Origin: Ensifer sp. WSM1721
Lineage (GTDB): Bacteria > Pseudomonadota > Alphaproteobacteria > Rhizobiales > Rhizobiaceae
Direction of reading: 5' to 3'
NCBI RefSeq assembly: GCF_000513895.2
Contig: NZ_CP165784.1
Span: 310,001-374,000, forward strand
DNA: 64,000 bases
The position numbers and the translations under genes are program-made. The first letter of the stretch is position 1; the number at the start of each line of letters is the position of its first letter. This document shows positions 35,290 through 45,731 of the stretch, in pieces. The notes under the pieces were generated by a model. That model made no database searches. It had not been told where the DNA came from and saw only the letters and a program-made list of their open reading frames with translations.

Positions 35290-36110
35290 ACTACGACAAC
35301 ATGAAGACGGCTGTCGAGACGGTCTTTGCCGGCAAGGAGCCGGTGGCCTGCACGCCGGCGTCAGGCTGGGAGAAGGGGCAGATCGAGAACCAGGTCAATC
35401 TGGTGCGGGAACGCTTCTTCACGCCGCGGCTGCGCTTCAAATCCTACGATGAACTGAATGGCTGACTGCTGGACAAATGCATCAGTTACGCCCGCGCCCA
35501 TAAGCATGTCGATCAGACGGAGCGGACGATCTGGGACGTGTTCGAGCGGAGCGGCCGCATCTGGTGACCTATCCCGGCAAGTTCGATGGCTTCCATGCCG
35601 TGCAGGCCTCGATCGGCAAGACCTGCCTCGTGCGTTTCGACAACAACAAAATACTCGGTGCTGTCGACCGCGGTCGGCCGCCCGGCCGAGATACATGCCT
35701 ATGCAGATCGCATCGTCATTCGGCAGGACGGCGTCGAGATCGGCCAGCACGAACGCTGCTTTGGCCGTGGCGAGACCATCTATAATCCATGGCATTAGGG
35801 TGCCGGTCCTGACCCGCAAGCCGGGCGCACTGCGCAACGGCGCGCCGTTCCATGACTGGGTTTTGCCCGCCGCCATCGAGAAAGTGCGCCGCCGGCTGAA
35901 GGCCATGCATGACGGCGACCGGCAGATGGTGTCGATCCTCGAATGTGTCGGCCTGGACGGGCTCCCCACCGTCGAGGCGGCCTGCCAGGAGGCGCTCGAT
36001 CAGGGCGTATTCTCCGCCGCCGTCATCATCAACATCCTGGCCCCCAAGCGCGATCCGCAACCGGCCGCCATTCCTTTCCATTCCCGACGCGCTTCGCCTG
36101 ACCCATGAGC
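35290..36110 (+). pseudogene. istA: IS21 IstA transposase, C-terminal part
   Basis: Frames carry ACTPASGWEKGQIENQVNLV, RERFFTPRLRFKSYDELN, HVDQTERTIWDVFE and SVLSTAVGRPAEIHAYADRI, the IstA region after the DDE glutamate. The N-terminal half is missing and several frame changes occur. The C-terminal IDARRR-type end overlaps the start region of istB. Confidence 0.75.
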
Positions 36111-36147
36111 CTCTGGCCGATTGCGCCCGTTACGACAGCCTCAGGAG

Positions 36148-36918
36148 GGCAAGCTGATATGGAACGATCCCAAATCCTCGACATGATGGGTACGCTGAAG
36201 CTGTTCGGCATGCGCAGCGCCTATGACGAGATCATGGCTTCCGGTATCAAGCGGCAGCACGAACCGCCGCGCATCGTCGGTGACCTGCTGCAGTCGGAGA
36301 TCGCCGAGAAGCAGGCCCGCTCCATCAAATACCAGATCACCGTCGCCAAGCTGCCGCTGGCCAAGGACTCGACGACTTCGACTTCACCGACACGCCGGCC
36401 AATGAAGGGCTGCTGCGCCAGCTCGCGACCGGGCCTTCCTCGCCGAACAGCACAATATCATTCTGGTCGGCGGGACCGGCACGGGAAAGTCCCACCTTTC
36501 CATCGCGCTCGCCCGCGCTCTGATCCGCAACGGTGCACGCGGTCGCTTCTTCAACGTGGTCGATCTCGTCAATCGACTCGAGACGGAAGCACGTGGCGGC
36601 AAACAAGGGCGGCTTGCGGACTTCATAACCAGGCTCGACTTCGTCGTCATGGACGAACTCGGCTATCTCCCATTCGCCCAGGCCGGCGGCCAGTTTCTCT
36701 TCCATTTGATCAGCAGGCTCTACGAGCGGACCTCGATCATCTTAACGACCAACCTGGCGTTCGGCGAGTGGCCGGCCGTGTTCGGAGACGCGAAGATGAC
36801 CGCCGCCCTCCTCGACCGGCTCACCCATCATTGCGAGATTATCGAGACTGGAAATGAATCCTGGCGCTTCAAGAACCGCTCTCAAAGCTCACATGAGGAG
36901 ATTGGCGTCAAGACATAG
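36148..36918 (+). pseudogene. istB: IS21 IstB ATPase helper, frameshifted
   Basis: MERSQILDMMGTLKLFGMRS is a standard IstB start. The Walker A region ([18 protein letters not shown]) and [11 protein letters not shown] are in other frames after shifts near 36370 and 36440. The C-terminal [19 protein letters not shown] is intact in the third frame. The 260 bp to the next element are without genes. Confidence 0.8.
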
Positions 36919-37178
36919 AAAGCCTCCTGTCCGTGCCGTCGGATACCATGGTCTGAGCCTTTTCGGGTGACGCGGCTTTCCTTGCCGGTTCAAACTCACA
37001 TACAGTCGCCGCGCTTGCGGCCGCACCATCATTCCGCTTGCGTTGCGGTAAGGCTCAGGAGGACGGGACCATTCTAAAGCGCGGCGTTTGAAGCCATACT
37101 TTGAGCCGGTTCGCCCACCTGGATCCGCCAGGATTGATCAGTCCTGGAAGATTTCGAGATTGCTCATACCTGCGTTGC

Positions 37179-38340
37179 TCATGCCGCCTTCATCGCTGCC
37201 CCGTCGATAACGACGCCGAACCTGACGAACTTCCAGAGGGCGACGAGCAATTTCCTGGCGAGCGCGACAATAGTGCTCTTCTTGTGACGACCTCCGTTGG
37301 ACTGGACGCGGCGAAAGAACCATTCGCTCAGTGCCGAGGATGGTTGATTGTGCAGCCACAGCCAGGCGAGTTGGATCATCGTCGTTCGCAGTGGTGGATT
37401 GCCTGCTTTCGACACCCCTTGTTCCCGGTCGATCGTCCCGCTCTGCCAAGGCGTCGGCGCCAAGCCCGCGTAGGCGGCGACCTGCCTGCGATTGTCAAAA
37501 TGCCGCGACAACCCCTCGGTCCAAAGTACCGCCGCAATCTCCGCTCCCACGCCCTTGATAGCGCATAACAGCGCAGCAGGCCGCGTGATGGTGGTGTTTT
37601 CATCGGCTGCACTTACCAGCAGGTCACGCTCGCGCTCGACAACCGCGATATGATCGAGCAGAAGCTCAAGTCGATCGAGTTCGCGGATGATCTGCGCCTT
37701 GAGATGAGGCGGCAGGGTCCGGCCGTCGCCGGTTCGGAGTTCCTCCAGCCGCATAAGTCTGTCCTTTCGCAGCGGCTGATATCCGCCAATGCCCTGCGCA
37801 AAGAGCAGACCCTTGATGCGATTGACGCGCTCGACCCGCTCGGCAATGAGAACCCGGCGTTCGCGACAAACGCGGCGACGGTCTTCGTCTTGCGGGCTCG
37901 GGGCCCTGACCATCGCACAGACGCGGGGCTCGCCACGCTTGAAGGCGAGCAGCGCGCGCACCAGCGTCTCGCCATCGATCCTGTCGGTCTTGGCCCGCCG
38001 ACCACGCCGTGACGCGGCAATGGACGCTGCGTCGACGATATGGCTTTCGACGCCATGCTCCTGCAGAACCCGATGAATCCAGAACCCATCAAGCCCTGCC
38101 TCCTGGATCGTAATGATTGGAAAGAGGTGGCCAGTCCGGCCGCGAACCTTCTCCTGAAGGTGGGCGAAGCGGGACAGCAATTCGCCAACATCACCGCCTC
38201 GACATCTTTTCACCGCCGCCTGGCGACAATGACGTGACCAGCCACGTGGCCCGGCTCAACTCAAGGGACACAAAAATGGCACCCAGATCGGTGCGGATCG
38301 CGGTCGTATTGTCGTATTCGCTTTGGGGAGCTTGCATGGT
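37179..38340 (-). pseudogene. IS110-family transposase with one N-terminal frameshift
   Basis: The main 344-codon frame holds GLDGFWIHRVLQEHGVES, RRAKTDRIDGETLVRALLAF (D), the coiled linker, and the C-terminal LCAIKGVGAEIAAVLWTEGL and VSKAGNPPLRTTMIQLAW. The first ~45 codons, including VSLELSRATWLVTSLSPGGG, lie in another frame from 38337, separated by a shift near 38205. A related N-terminal fragment is at 49189-49725. Bases 38341-38640 are probably IS end plus the LysR promoter region. Confidence 0.8.
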
Positions 38341-38648
38341 CGTCTCCTGGAGATTGATTGCATCTGTGCAACCACACTCTCGCAGAGCGCTGGGCGCGGT
38401 TCACGCCTCATGGAATCTCACATGAGGAGACAAACAACCCGTGCCCGCAGGCCCCTACGCTAAATGGAAAGCTCCGGGCCTCCGCGCGCTAACCCTATGC
38501 AACCAGAAGGAGGGGTCCCTTTTGAAAGCCGATACGGGGTCCCGTTACGACGCCGATTGACAAATCTCAACCCTGTCGACAGAGATCAAGCCGAAAGATG
38601 CACTGCGGATGCAGCATTGATTTAATCTCGATATACAAGGGGGGCAAC

Positions 38649-39569
38649 GTGCGGATTAACCAGCGCCAGATGGAGATTTTCAATGCTATCATGGTCTATA
38701 AGAGCGTGACAGCAGCCGCAGCCTCTCTGAGGACATCCCAGCCTACTGTGAGCCGCGAGTTGCGGGACCTTGAAAGACAAATCGGATTTGATCTTTTCAA
38801 TCGTTTTGGCAAACGACTGACGCCAACGAATCAGGCGCAACTGCTTCATTCGGTGGTTGCTCGTTCGTTTGTAGGAATGGAGGAAATCAGCCGCGTCGCG
38901 ATCGCGATAAGGGGTTATGACGGTGCCTATCTTAGGATAGCCTGTATCCCTGCATACGCAGAAGCACTTATGCCCGTCGTGGCTAGGCGGTTTCTCGATA
39001 ATCGTCCGCGGGTCCTTCTTTCCGTTCACTCGCTCGAAGAAGTCCCACTTCGACACGACCTCACCACTAAAATGTTTGACGTCGGATTGACCGAGGGAAG
39101 CTATGAGCACGACGAAACAACGACTGAGAAAATTGACGTCGGCGAATTGTTATGCGTGCTTCCAGCCGGGCATCGTTTGGCAGTGAAAAATGTCATTCAA
39201 CCGCGCGATTTTGAAGGCGTCGAGTTCGTGTACTTCTCGCAAGAAGATCCCTACCGCCGCAAGCTCGATGACATCTTCGATGCTGAAGGAATTTCTCGCC
39301 GTTTTTCGGTAGAAACAACAACCGCAACTGGCGTCTGCTCGATGGTTGCGGCCGGGGTGGGCGTATCGATCGTCAACCCTTTTACGGCTGCTCACTACTG
39401 CAAAAAAGGTGTCGTCCTGAGAAAGCTAAGCGTGCGCGTACCGTATGAAGTTGCTCTCTGGCGGCCAGCGGAAGGCCTTCGATCTACCCACGCCGATCTA
39501 TTCGTCAAAGTGCTTCACGAAGTAACGGCAATCGTGAAGCAGCAATTGAAAGCACAGCTGGGAGAATGA
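38649..39569 (+). CDS. LysR-family regulator of the OccR/NocR type
   Basis: GTG 38649 follows AAGGGGGG by 5 bp (306 residues). The N-terminal helix-turn-helix is TAAAASLRTSQPTVSRELRD. The effector domain (LRIACIPAYAEALMPVVARR, GELLCVLPAGHRLAVK, MVAAGVGVSIVNPFTA) is typical of the octopine/nopaline and lysine-arginine responsive LysR group. Such proteins activate amino-acid or opine import and catabolism operons. It may control the minus-strand C1 block (43-39 kb) or the Ehu-type importer at 44.8-47.9 kb; neither is directly adjacent. Confidence 0.85.
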   Translation: MRINQRQMEIFNAIMVYKSVTAAAASLRTSQPTVSRELRDLERQIGFDLFNRFGKRLTPTNQAQLLHSVVARSFVGMEEISRVAIAIRGYDGAYLRIACIPAYAEALMPVVARRFLDNRPRVLLSVHSLEEVPLRHDLTTKMFDVGLTEGSYEHDETTTEKIDVGELLCVLPAGHRLAVKNVIQPRDFEGVEFVYFSQEDPYRRKLDDIFDAEGISRRFSVETTTATGVCSMVAAGVGVSIVNPFTAAHYCKKGVVLRKLSVRVPYEVALWRPAEGLRSTHADLFVKVLHEVTAIVKQQLKAQLGE

Positions 39570-40190
39570 GGTTGGATGGGATCCGCATTGCTCAGTGGCA
39601 TATGGGTCCCTTCCGCCTTAGCGACGTTTCTCGGTCCTAAAGGGGCACCGGAGTGAGGCCTTTTGCTCGGTAAGCCGCGATAATGGTATTCTCCATCAAC
39701 ATGGCGATCGTCATCGGGCCGACACCACCGTGATCGCTGCGGCGACTACCGATGCTTCACCATAGGCGACATCGCCCACCAGTCGGCTCCTGCCCTCGCC
39801 TCGTTCCGGTGCTGCGATGCGGTTGATGCCGACATCGATCACCGTCGCACCCGGCTTCACCCAATCCGCCTTCACCATTCCGGTCGGCCGACGGCCGCCA
39901 CCAGGATATCGGCATCGCCTTGGCCAAGTCCTTCGTCCGCGAATGCGCCGTCATTACCGTTGCATTGTTGCATTTGCATTGAGCAGAAGTTGCGCCATCG
40001 GCTTGCCGAACAGGTTGGAGCGGCCGATGACGACGGCATTGAGCCCGGATAAGTCTTTTCCATGGATGGAGCGAACCAAAAGTGCGTGTTTCGTTAAGTC
40101 CCGGACACCGATTTCAGTAAGTCGCGGACAGCAATGGAGTGCACCCCCAGACTGAGACAAGGAAAATCGCGGACACCGTCCCGTGTTTCG

Positions 40191-41060
40191 CTATGCCGCC
40201 TTTTCCATCTGTCGTCCACCTGAATGCTTCTGTTCGTATTCCTCCGGCGTGAGATAATCGAGCGCCGAGTGCAGGCGCTGCGTGTTGTAGATGGTATCGA
40301 TGAACGCGCCGATGCCCCTGCGGGCGTCATCTGCATCCTTATAGGCGAGACCTTGCACCTCTTCCTGCTTCAGGGTTTTCATGAAGCTCTCCGCCTTGGC
40401 GTTATCATAGGGATTTCCAACACGGCTCATGCTCGCCTGGATACCGCGACGATGTAGAAGTTCGGAGTAGGCCCCGCAGGCATATTGAACTCCGCGGTCG
40501 GAATGATGCACGAGGCTCCCGGGAGCGGGTTGGCGATCGGTGATGGCCATCTCGAGGGCCTCGATGGCAAGGCTTGCTCTGAGATGCGTATCCAACGCCC
40601 ACCCGACCACCCTGCGGCTAAACGCATCAAGCACAACGGCAAGGAAAGCAAACTCCTCAGCCAGATGCAGGAACGTGATATCGGCGACCCACAGCTGGTT
40701 GACCCCACTGAGGACCATGCCCCTGGCAAGGTTCGGCACGACTTGCCAACCATGCCTCGAGTTCGTCGTTGCAGGAACAAAGGGTTTCGCGCGCAAGCAC
40801 AACAGATTGTCTTCGCGCATGATCCGTAGAATGCACTTGTGGTTGACTTGCCACCCCTCCCGCCGCAGCAGGGCTGCGATCCGGCGGTAACCGTAGTGCG
40901 CGTTGCTCAGAGCCACCTTTTGAATGAGATCGCGCAAACCTGTCTCGGCCCGACGCGGGGCCGAATCTAGCCAGTGGCGGTAGTAACTCGCGCGGCTGAC
41001 GCCAGCGAGCCAGCACATTCTATCGATGTTGAATTCGCCTTGCGACAGGCCGGTTGTCAT
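40191..41060 (-). CDS. IS3 OrfB transposase
   Basis: 289 residues with the rve integrase core. The DDE triad is visible in LWVADITFLHL (D), HHSDRGVQYA (D) and NPYDNAKAESFMKTLKQEEV (E). An HTH_21-type segment (LSNAHYGYRRIAALLRREGW) lies N-terminally. The start overlaps the orfA stop by ATGA next to an A-rich run (CGAAAAGATGA), where a programmed frameshift could give the OrfAB fusion. Confidence 0.9.
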   Translation of the reverse strand: MTTGLSQGEFNIDRMCWLAGVSRASYYRHWLDSAPRRAETGLRDLIQKVALSNAHYGYRRIAALLRREGWQVNHKCILRIMREDNLLCLRAKPFVPATTNSRHGWQVVPNLARGMVLSGVNQLWVADITFLHLAEEFAFLAVVLDAFSRRVVGWALDTHLRASLAIEALEMAITDRQPAPGSLVHHSDRGVQYACGAYSELLHRRGIQASMSRVGNPYDNAKAESFMKTLKQEEVQGLAYKDADDARRGIGAFIDTIYNTQRLHSALDYLTPEEYEQKHSGGRQMEKAA

Positions 41061-41479
41061 CTTTTCGATGACTTTGAAGATCCCGTTTCGCCAGGAGCGC
41101 TGCTCCGGCGCTGATCTTCCTCGAAGTGCCGCAAGGCTTCGCGAAAAAAATCGAGATCAAGCTGCTGTTGCCCGACTTTCTGCTCCAATTCCCTGATCCG
41201 CCGCCTGGCGCTGGTCAGTGCCTTTTCCTGAGGCGCTGGCAGATCGACTGCATTCTGCAGCTGCGCGGCCCCGTCTAGCCCTGCTGTCGATCTGGTCGGC
41301 CGGCCGCGCCGGCGTGACTTCAGATCGCCATGAAGCCTCAGGTGATCACGCCACTCGTAAAGTCGTTGCCGACTGATGCCGACCTCATCTGCCAACTTGC
41401 TGACGTTTTCGCCCGCCTCCATGCGCTGGAGCAGCTCCCGCTTTTGGTCCTCATCAATAAATCTTTGCCGTCCGGCCAT
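41057..41479 (-). CDS. IS3 OrfA
   Basis: From ATG 41479 ([20 protein letters not shown]) the 140-residue protein has a helix-turn-helix ([20 protein letters not shown]) and a C-terminal coiled segment ([19 protein letters not shown]). It supplies DNA binding for the transposase. Confidence 0.85.
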   Translation of the reverse strand: MAGRQRFIDEDQKRELLQRMEAGENVSKLADEVGISRQRLYEWRDHLRLHGDLKSRRRGRPTRSTAGLDGAAQLQNAVDLPAPQEKALTSARRRIRELEQKVGQQQLDLDFFREALRHFEEDQRRSSAPGETGSSKSSKR

Positions 41480-42052
41480 GCCCCAGTTTCCTCTCCCTGC
41501 GGGGAAACTGTCCGCGATTTTCCTTGTCTCAGTCTGGGGGTGCACTCCACAAGCGTCCGCGACTTAGCGGAATCCCTGTCCGGCTTTTGCGAAATGCGCA
41601 CCAAAAGCATTGCGCCGGCTGGCGTGCAGGAAATCAGCCCGGTGGCGAGATCGCCGGTCGCCAGCTTGCCGGCATTGACGACATGCAGGCCATCGACATC
41701 CTTGTCCGGGCGGATTGACTGGATGATCGCATCCGATGCTTCGGCAACGGCAGTTGCACCAGGATGCCATGAACAGCGGTATCCTGGTTCAGTGATTGGA
41801 CGAGTTTGCCAGTTCGTCCTGCGACGTCTCGGCCGGCAGCGTGTGCTGGATGGAATTAAAGCCGCATTCCCTAGCCATGCGGCTCTTGGCGCTGACATAG
41901 GTGTGGCTGGCTGGATCGTCGCCGACAATGACAACTGCAAGTCCTGTTTTCACACCGGTCGCGGTTTCAAGTGCTGACGCCGCTGCCTTCACAGCATCGA
42001 TCACCCTAGCCGCGGCTTTCTTCCCATCGATTACTATCGCGTTTGTCATATC

Positions 42053-42937
42053 TCAGACCATGCGCTCGGAAGCATAAGATCCTGGACTTGCCGGAAAGAC
42101 CACGGTGCGGTTGCCGTTGATGAAAGTACGACGGTGGATGTGGGCATGGACGGCACGTGCCAGCACCTGACTTTCGACGTCACGGCCGATAGAGATATAG
42201 TCCTCCGAGGACTGCGCATGGGTGACGCGGGCAATGTCCTGCTCAATAATCGGGCCTTCGTCGAGGTCGGCGGTGACGTAATGCGCAGTCGCGCCGATCA
42301 GCTTCACGCCTCGCTCATAGGCCTGCTTATAGGGATTGGCGCCCTTAAAGCTAGGCAGGAACGAGTGATGTATGTTGATGATCTGCCCGGACATCCGTTT
42401 GCATAACTGATCCGACAGGACCTGCATGTAGCGAGCAAGCACAATCAACTCGGTGCCGGTCTGCTCGACCAATTCCACCAGTTGGGCTTCGGCCTTTGGC
42501 TTATTGTCTTTCGTCACCTTAATGTGGTGAAATGGAATGTCGTGGTTGACGACCACTTTCTGGTAATCGAAGTGGTTGGAGACGACGCCGACGAGGTCGA
42601 TTGGCAGCGCACCGATCTTCCATCGATAGAGCAGATCATTTAGGCAGTGGCCAAAGCGGGAGACCATCAAAAGCACCTTCATGCGTCTGTTGGAATCCTC
42701 GACTTCAAGCTGCATTTTAAATTCAGCAACGATTGGCTTGAAGCCTTCGATGAGCTTAGCCTGATCAGCACCTTCTTCAGAAATGAAGCTGACGCGCATG
42801 AAGAACATGCCTGTATCGAGATCATCGAATTGCGAACTATCCACAATGTTGCAGCCCTGAGACGCCAGGAAATTGGAGATCGCCGCTACAATCCCGAGCC
42901 TCGATTTGCATGAGACGGTGATCACATACGGTTTCAT
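42053..42937 (-). CDS. purU: formyltetrahydrofolate deformylase
   Basis: 294 residues: an N-terminal ACT domain (KPYVITVSCKSRLGIVAAIS, ~1-85) and a formyltransferase-fold catalytic domain with MVSRFGHCLNDLLYRWKIG, NIHHSFLPSFKGANPY and GATAHYVTADLDEGPIIEQD; the N, H and D catalytic set is present. It releases formate from 10-formyl-THF. In rhizobia purU-folD-glyA sets often clear one-carbon units from demethylation or from serine/glycine breakdown. Here it stands between SHMT-like gene 2 and folD on the same strand. Confidence 0.9.
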   Translation of the reverse strand: MKPYVITVSCKSRLGIVAAISNFLASQGCNIVDSSQFDDLDTGMFFMRVSFISEEGADQAKLIEGFKPIVAEFKMQLEVEDSNRRMKVLLMVSRFGHCLNDLLYRWKIGALPIDLVGVVSNHFDYQKVVVNHDIPFHHIKVTKDNKPKAEAQLVELVEQTGTELIVLARYMQVLSDQLCKRMSGQIINIHHSFLPSFKGANPYKQAYERGVKLIGATAHYVTADLDEGPIIEQDIARVTHAQSSEDYISIGRDVESQVLARAVHAHIHRRTFINGNRTVVFPASPGSYASERMV

Positions 42938-43114
42938 TTTCTACATCCGTTTTGACTAGCGCTACTTTGGCAGATTTGACGTGCTAGTTGCAGCACGCGT
43001 TGCCGGTGAAGATGACAAGGACGCGATCTTCACCCTGAACTCTCGATGCCTGGCAGATTGATTGTCGGACTGTGCCGCACTCGCAAGTGCGGCACGAGAG
43101 GTCTGAACGCCTGA

Positions 43115-44392
43115 TTAATCCGGATACAATGGAAACTTCGCCGCCATCGCCGAGACTTTTTCAACGATGTTGGCGTCAGGTTTGACGTCCTTGCCAGGAT
43201 TCGCTGCGACTTGATCCAGGACATCCGCGATCGTTCCTGCTAGTGCGGACGCTTCGGCCTCACCCATTCCACGAGCCACGATCGCTGACGTGCCCATTCT
43301 AAGCCCGGACGTGACGTTCGGCGACTCCTTGTCGTTGGGCACAAGGTTGCGGTTGGCCGTAATCCCATGTTCTTCCAAAGCCTTCTGGGCAGTATCGCCA
43401 GTAATGCCTCGGGTACGGAGGTCGACCATGGTGAACGGAGTATCTGTGCCACCGGTCACAATTTTGTATCCCCGCGCGTCCAATTCCCGCGCCAAGGTTC
43501 GTGCGCACTTGAGCACTGAGCTTGCGTATTCAACAAACTCGGGCTTCAAAGCTTCGCCAAAACAAACAGCCTTCGCCGCCATAACGTTCGGGTGCGGCCC
43601 GCCTTGGATACCGGGAAATACTGCTGAATCGATCTTCCGACCCATGGCAGCATCACGGCAAACGATCAGACCTCCGCGAGGGCCGCGTAGATTTTTGTTA
43701 GTCGTGGATGTCAGGAAGTCGATGTGCGGAAATGGGCTGGGGTACTGCTTGCCTGCAATTAGCCCAGAAAAATGTGCGACATCCGCAAGTGTCGCTGCGC
43801 CTACCTCGGCAGCTATCGCTGACACCGTTTGGAAGTCGATTGCTCGTGGATAAGACGAACCGCCAACGATTATGAGCTTCGGTCGATGTTCACGCGCCAG
43901 TTGCTCTATCGCATCGTAATCGATGAAGCCTTCATCTGTTGTTCCGTAAGAAACGGTGTTGAACCATCGACCTGACAAGTTGGATTTGAGGCCGTGACTC
44001 AAGTGCCCGCCAGAGGCGAGGTCCATGCTCAGCACAGTGTCGCCGGGGTTCAAGGTCGCGAAATAAACAGCCTGGTTCGCTTGAGTACCGGAATGAGGCT
44101 GCACATTTGCATGCCCTCCCCCGAACATCGCCTTCGCCCGCTCGATCGCCAGCCGCTCGATTGCGTCAAAGTTCTCGACGCCAGCGTGGTACCTCTTGCC
44201 CGGATAACCTTCAATCGTCGCAAATACCACCATCGAATTCATGGCCTCACGAGCAGCCCGGCTGAGGTAGTTCTTTGGCGCAACAAGCTCGATTTGACCA
44301 CGTAGGCGCGCCTCCTCGGCAGCGATGTGGAGGGCGACTTCGGGATCCGCATGAGAAAGCGTATCTTCAAAAAACCATGTGTTTGTACTCAT
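43115..44392 (-). CDS. SHMT-family PLP enzyme 2 (GlyA-like, altered active site)
   Basis: 425 residues, very similar to the protein at 26397 over its whole length. It has the same two substitutions: VAPKNYLS for IASENxxS, and TSTTNKNLRGPRGG for TTTTHKTLRGPRGG. Other PLP contacts (PHSGTQANQAVY, ADVAHFSGLIAGK) are kept. AAAGGAGAT precedes the ATG. Followed by purU and folD, which points to one-carbon metabolism and is the best argument that it might still handle THF. The residue changes argue the other way. Confidence 0.8.
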   Translation of the reverse strand: MSTNTWFFEDTLSHADPEVALHIAAEEARLRGQIELVAPKNYLSRAAREAMNSMVVFATIEGYPGKRYHAGVENFDAIERLAIERAKAMFGGGHANVQPHSGTQANQAVYFATLNPGDTVLSMDLASGGHLSHGLKSNLSGRWFNTVSYGTTDEGFIDYDAIEQLAREHRPKLIIVGGSSYPRAIDFQTVSAIAAEVGAATLADVAHFSGLIAGKQYPSPFPHIDFLTSTTNKNLRGPRGGLIVCRDAAMGRKIDSAVFPGIQGGPHPNVMAAKAVCFGEALKPEFVEYASSVLKCARTLARELDARGYKIVTGGTDTPFTMVDLRTRGITGDTAQKALEEHGITANRNLVPNDKESPNVTSGLRMGTSAIVARGMGEAEASALAGTIADVLDQVAANPGKDVKPDANIVEKVSAMAAKFPLYPD

Positions 44393-44834
44393 TCTGATCT
44401 CCTTTGCGAACGGTATGTCTGCGCTTTCACCAGCGCGCGACTGCAGTTATTTTATTTGTCTGTTGGTTGAATGCGAGGGATGCTAGCTTGAGCGGATCAT
44501 GGCAGAAACGACTTAGGGCTGGAAAATATTATAGTCGGCGGCCCTTCATGCGTTTTTGATATGAAAGCACCGGCGCAGCCAAATCCCGTTTGCTCTCGCG
44601 AGGCACAAAGAGTTCCAGTGTCCTTCACTTGAGGAAGAACCCATTGGGAGCACTCTCACGGACAAGCGCCGGACAGCGGTCTCCCTTTCCTGTACAGTCG
44701 CCCGCGACGGGGCTAGCCCGATAAGACGCTGGTTAACGTGGCGCGAGCCAAACCTCTGGCCTCGCGCAAAAAATCATGCTCTTTGTGGCGCTCAGCTGGT
44801 AGGGAGATGATCAAGCCTGCAGCAGCGATCATCG
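44393..44834. other. intergenic region without a recognised gene
   Basis: This gap contains the SHMT-like gene 2 promoter region on the minus strand. I saw no convincing -24/-12 element, terminator or small gene. Confidence 0.4.
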
Positions 44835-45650
44835 CTAGTGCATAATTTGGCTCAAGAACGACTTGGTGCGCTCGTGCTGCGGATCTTTGAAGAACGTGCC
44901 GGGCTCATTTTGCTCAATGATTTGTCCCTGGTCCATGAAAATGACACGGTTCGCGACCTGACGCGCGAAACCCATCTCGTGAGTAACGCAAAGCATTGTC
45001 ATTCCCTCCTCGGCAAGGGACACCATAGTGTCGAGGACCTCTTTAATTACTTCCGGGTCGAGCGCCGAGGTTGGCTCATCGAAGAGCATGACCCGTGGAT
45101 TCATACAGAGGGAACGCGCGATAGCTACGCGCTGCTGCTGACCGCCGGAAAGTTGTCCAGGGTACTTATGCGCCTGCTCGGGTATCTTGACACGTTCAAG
45201 GAAGTGCATGGCAGTCTTCTCAGCATCTTTCCGTGGCATCTTTCTCACCCACATAGGTGCAAGAGTGCAGTTCTCCAGGATCGTCAGATGAGGGAAAAGA
45301 TTGAAGTGTTGAAAGACCATCCCAACCTCACGCCGGACATCGTCGATGCGTTTCAGGTCGGTGGTGAGCTCAATCCCATCAACGATAATTTTGCCCCTTT
45401 GATGTTCCTCCAGCCGGTTGATGCACCGGATGAGGGTCGATTTGCCGGACCCTGATGGACCGCATATCACGATCCGCTCGCCCTTCATGACAGTGAGGTT
45501 AATATCTTTCAAGACGTGGAAATTGCCGAAAGACTTGTGCATTCCAATTATATCGACTGCGACTTCCGTTTCCGAAACTAGCATCGGTGAAGGTTTCTGG
45601 ATCATCTGAGAGTACGGGTTCACCTGGTTCATCGAATTGTTCACTTCCAT
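44835..45650 (-). CDS. polar amino-acid ABC transporter ATPase (EhuA-like)
   Basis: An ABC ATPase with Walker [10 protein letters not shown] (~60), Q-loop [15 protein letters not shown], signature [15 protein letters not shown] and Walker [15 protein letters not shown]. It belongs to the amino-acid (GlnQ/EhuA/HisP) branch. I start at ATG 45650; ATG 45632 with GGAAGTG before it is an alternative. It is the last gene of a four-gene minus-strand importer operon. Confidence 0.85.
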   Translation of the reverse strand: MEVNNSMNQVNPYSQMIQKPSPMLVSETEVAVDIIGMHKSFGNFHVLKDINLTVMKGERIVICGPSGSGKSTLIRCINRLEEHQRGKIIVDGIELTTDLKRIDDVRREVGMVFQHFNLFPHLTILENCTLAPMWVRKMPRKDAEKTAMHFLERVKIPEQAHKYPGQLSGGQQQRVAIARSLCMNPRVMLFDEPTSALDPEVIKEVLDTMVSLAEEGMTMLCVTHEMGFARQVANRVIFMDQGQIIEQNEPGTFFKDPQHERTKSFLSQIMH

Positions 45651-45731
45651 CGGTGCCAAATGCGTTGATCGAAGTCCCGACACTCGGCCACGACCGGTTG
45701 AGGGATATTGGGGCGCCAAGCATCTGCCTTG

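Larger units (their letters stand above)
40089..41594 (-). mobile_element. IS3-family insertion sequence inside folD
   Basis: Terminal inverted repeats of ~85 bp share the order TTTCG, GTCGCGGAC, GGAGTGCACCCCCAGACTGA and GACAAGGAAAATCGCGGACA. They enclose orfA and orfB. Both flanks carry a 12-base near-duplicate, GCGAACCAAAAG on the left and GCGCACCAAAAG on the right, although IS3 elements usually duplicate only 3-5 bp. The transposase genes look intact, so the insertion may be recent. Confidence 0.85.
39637..42049 (-). pseudogene. folD: folD, split by an IS3 element
   Basis: The 5' part (42049 to ~41595) reads [39 protein letters not shown] and, after a frameshift near 41800, [15 protein letters not shown] and [18 protein letters not shown]. 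The 3' part (40088-39637) reads [35 protein letters not shown] and the end GLTPVPL. Together they make a whole FolD (methylene-THF dehydrogenase/cyclohydrolase) with small frameshifts. The IS3 insert lies after AMLLVR. It begins 4 bp after purU ends. Confidence 0.85.
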
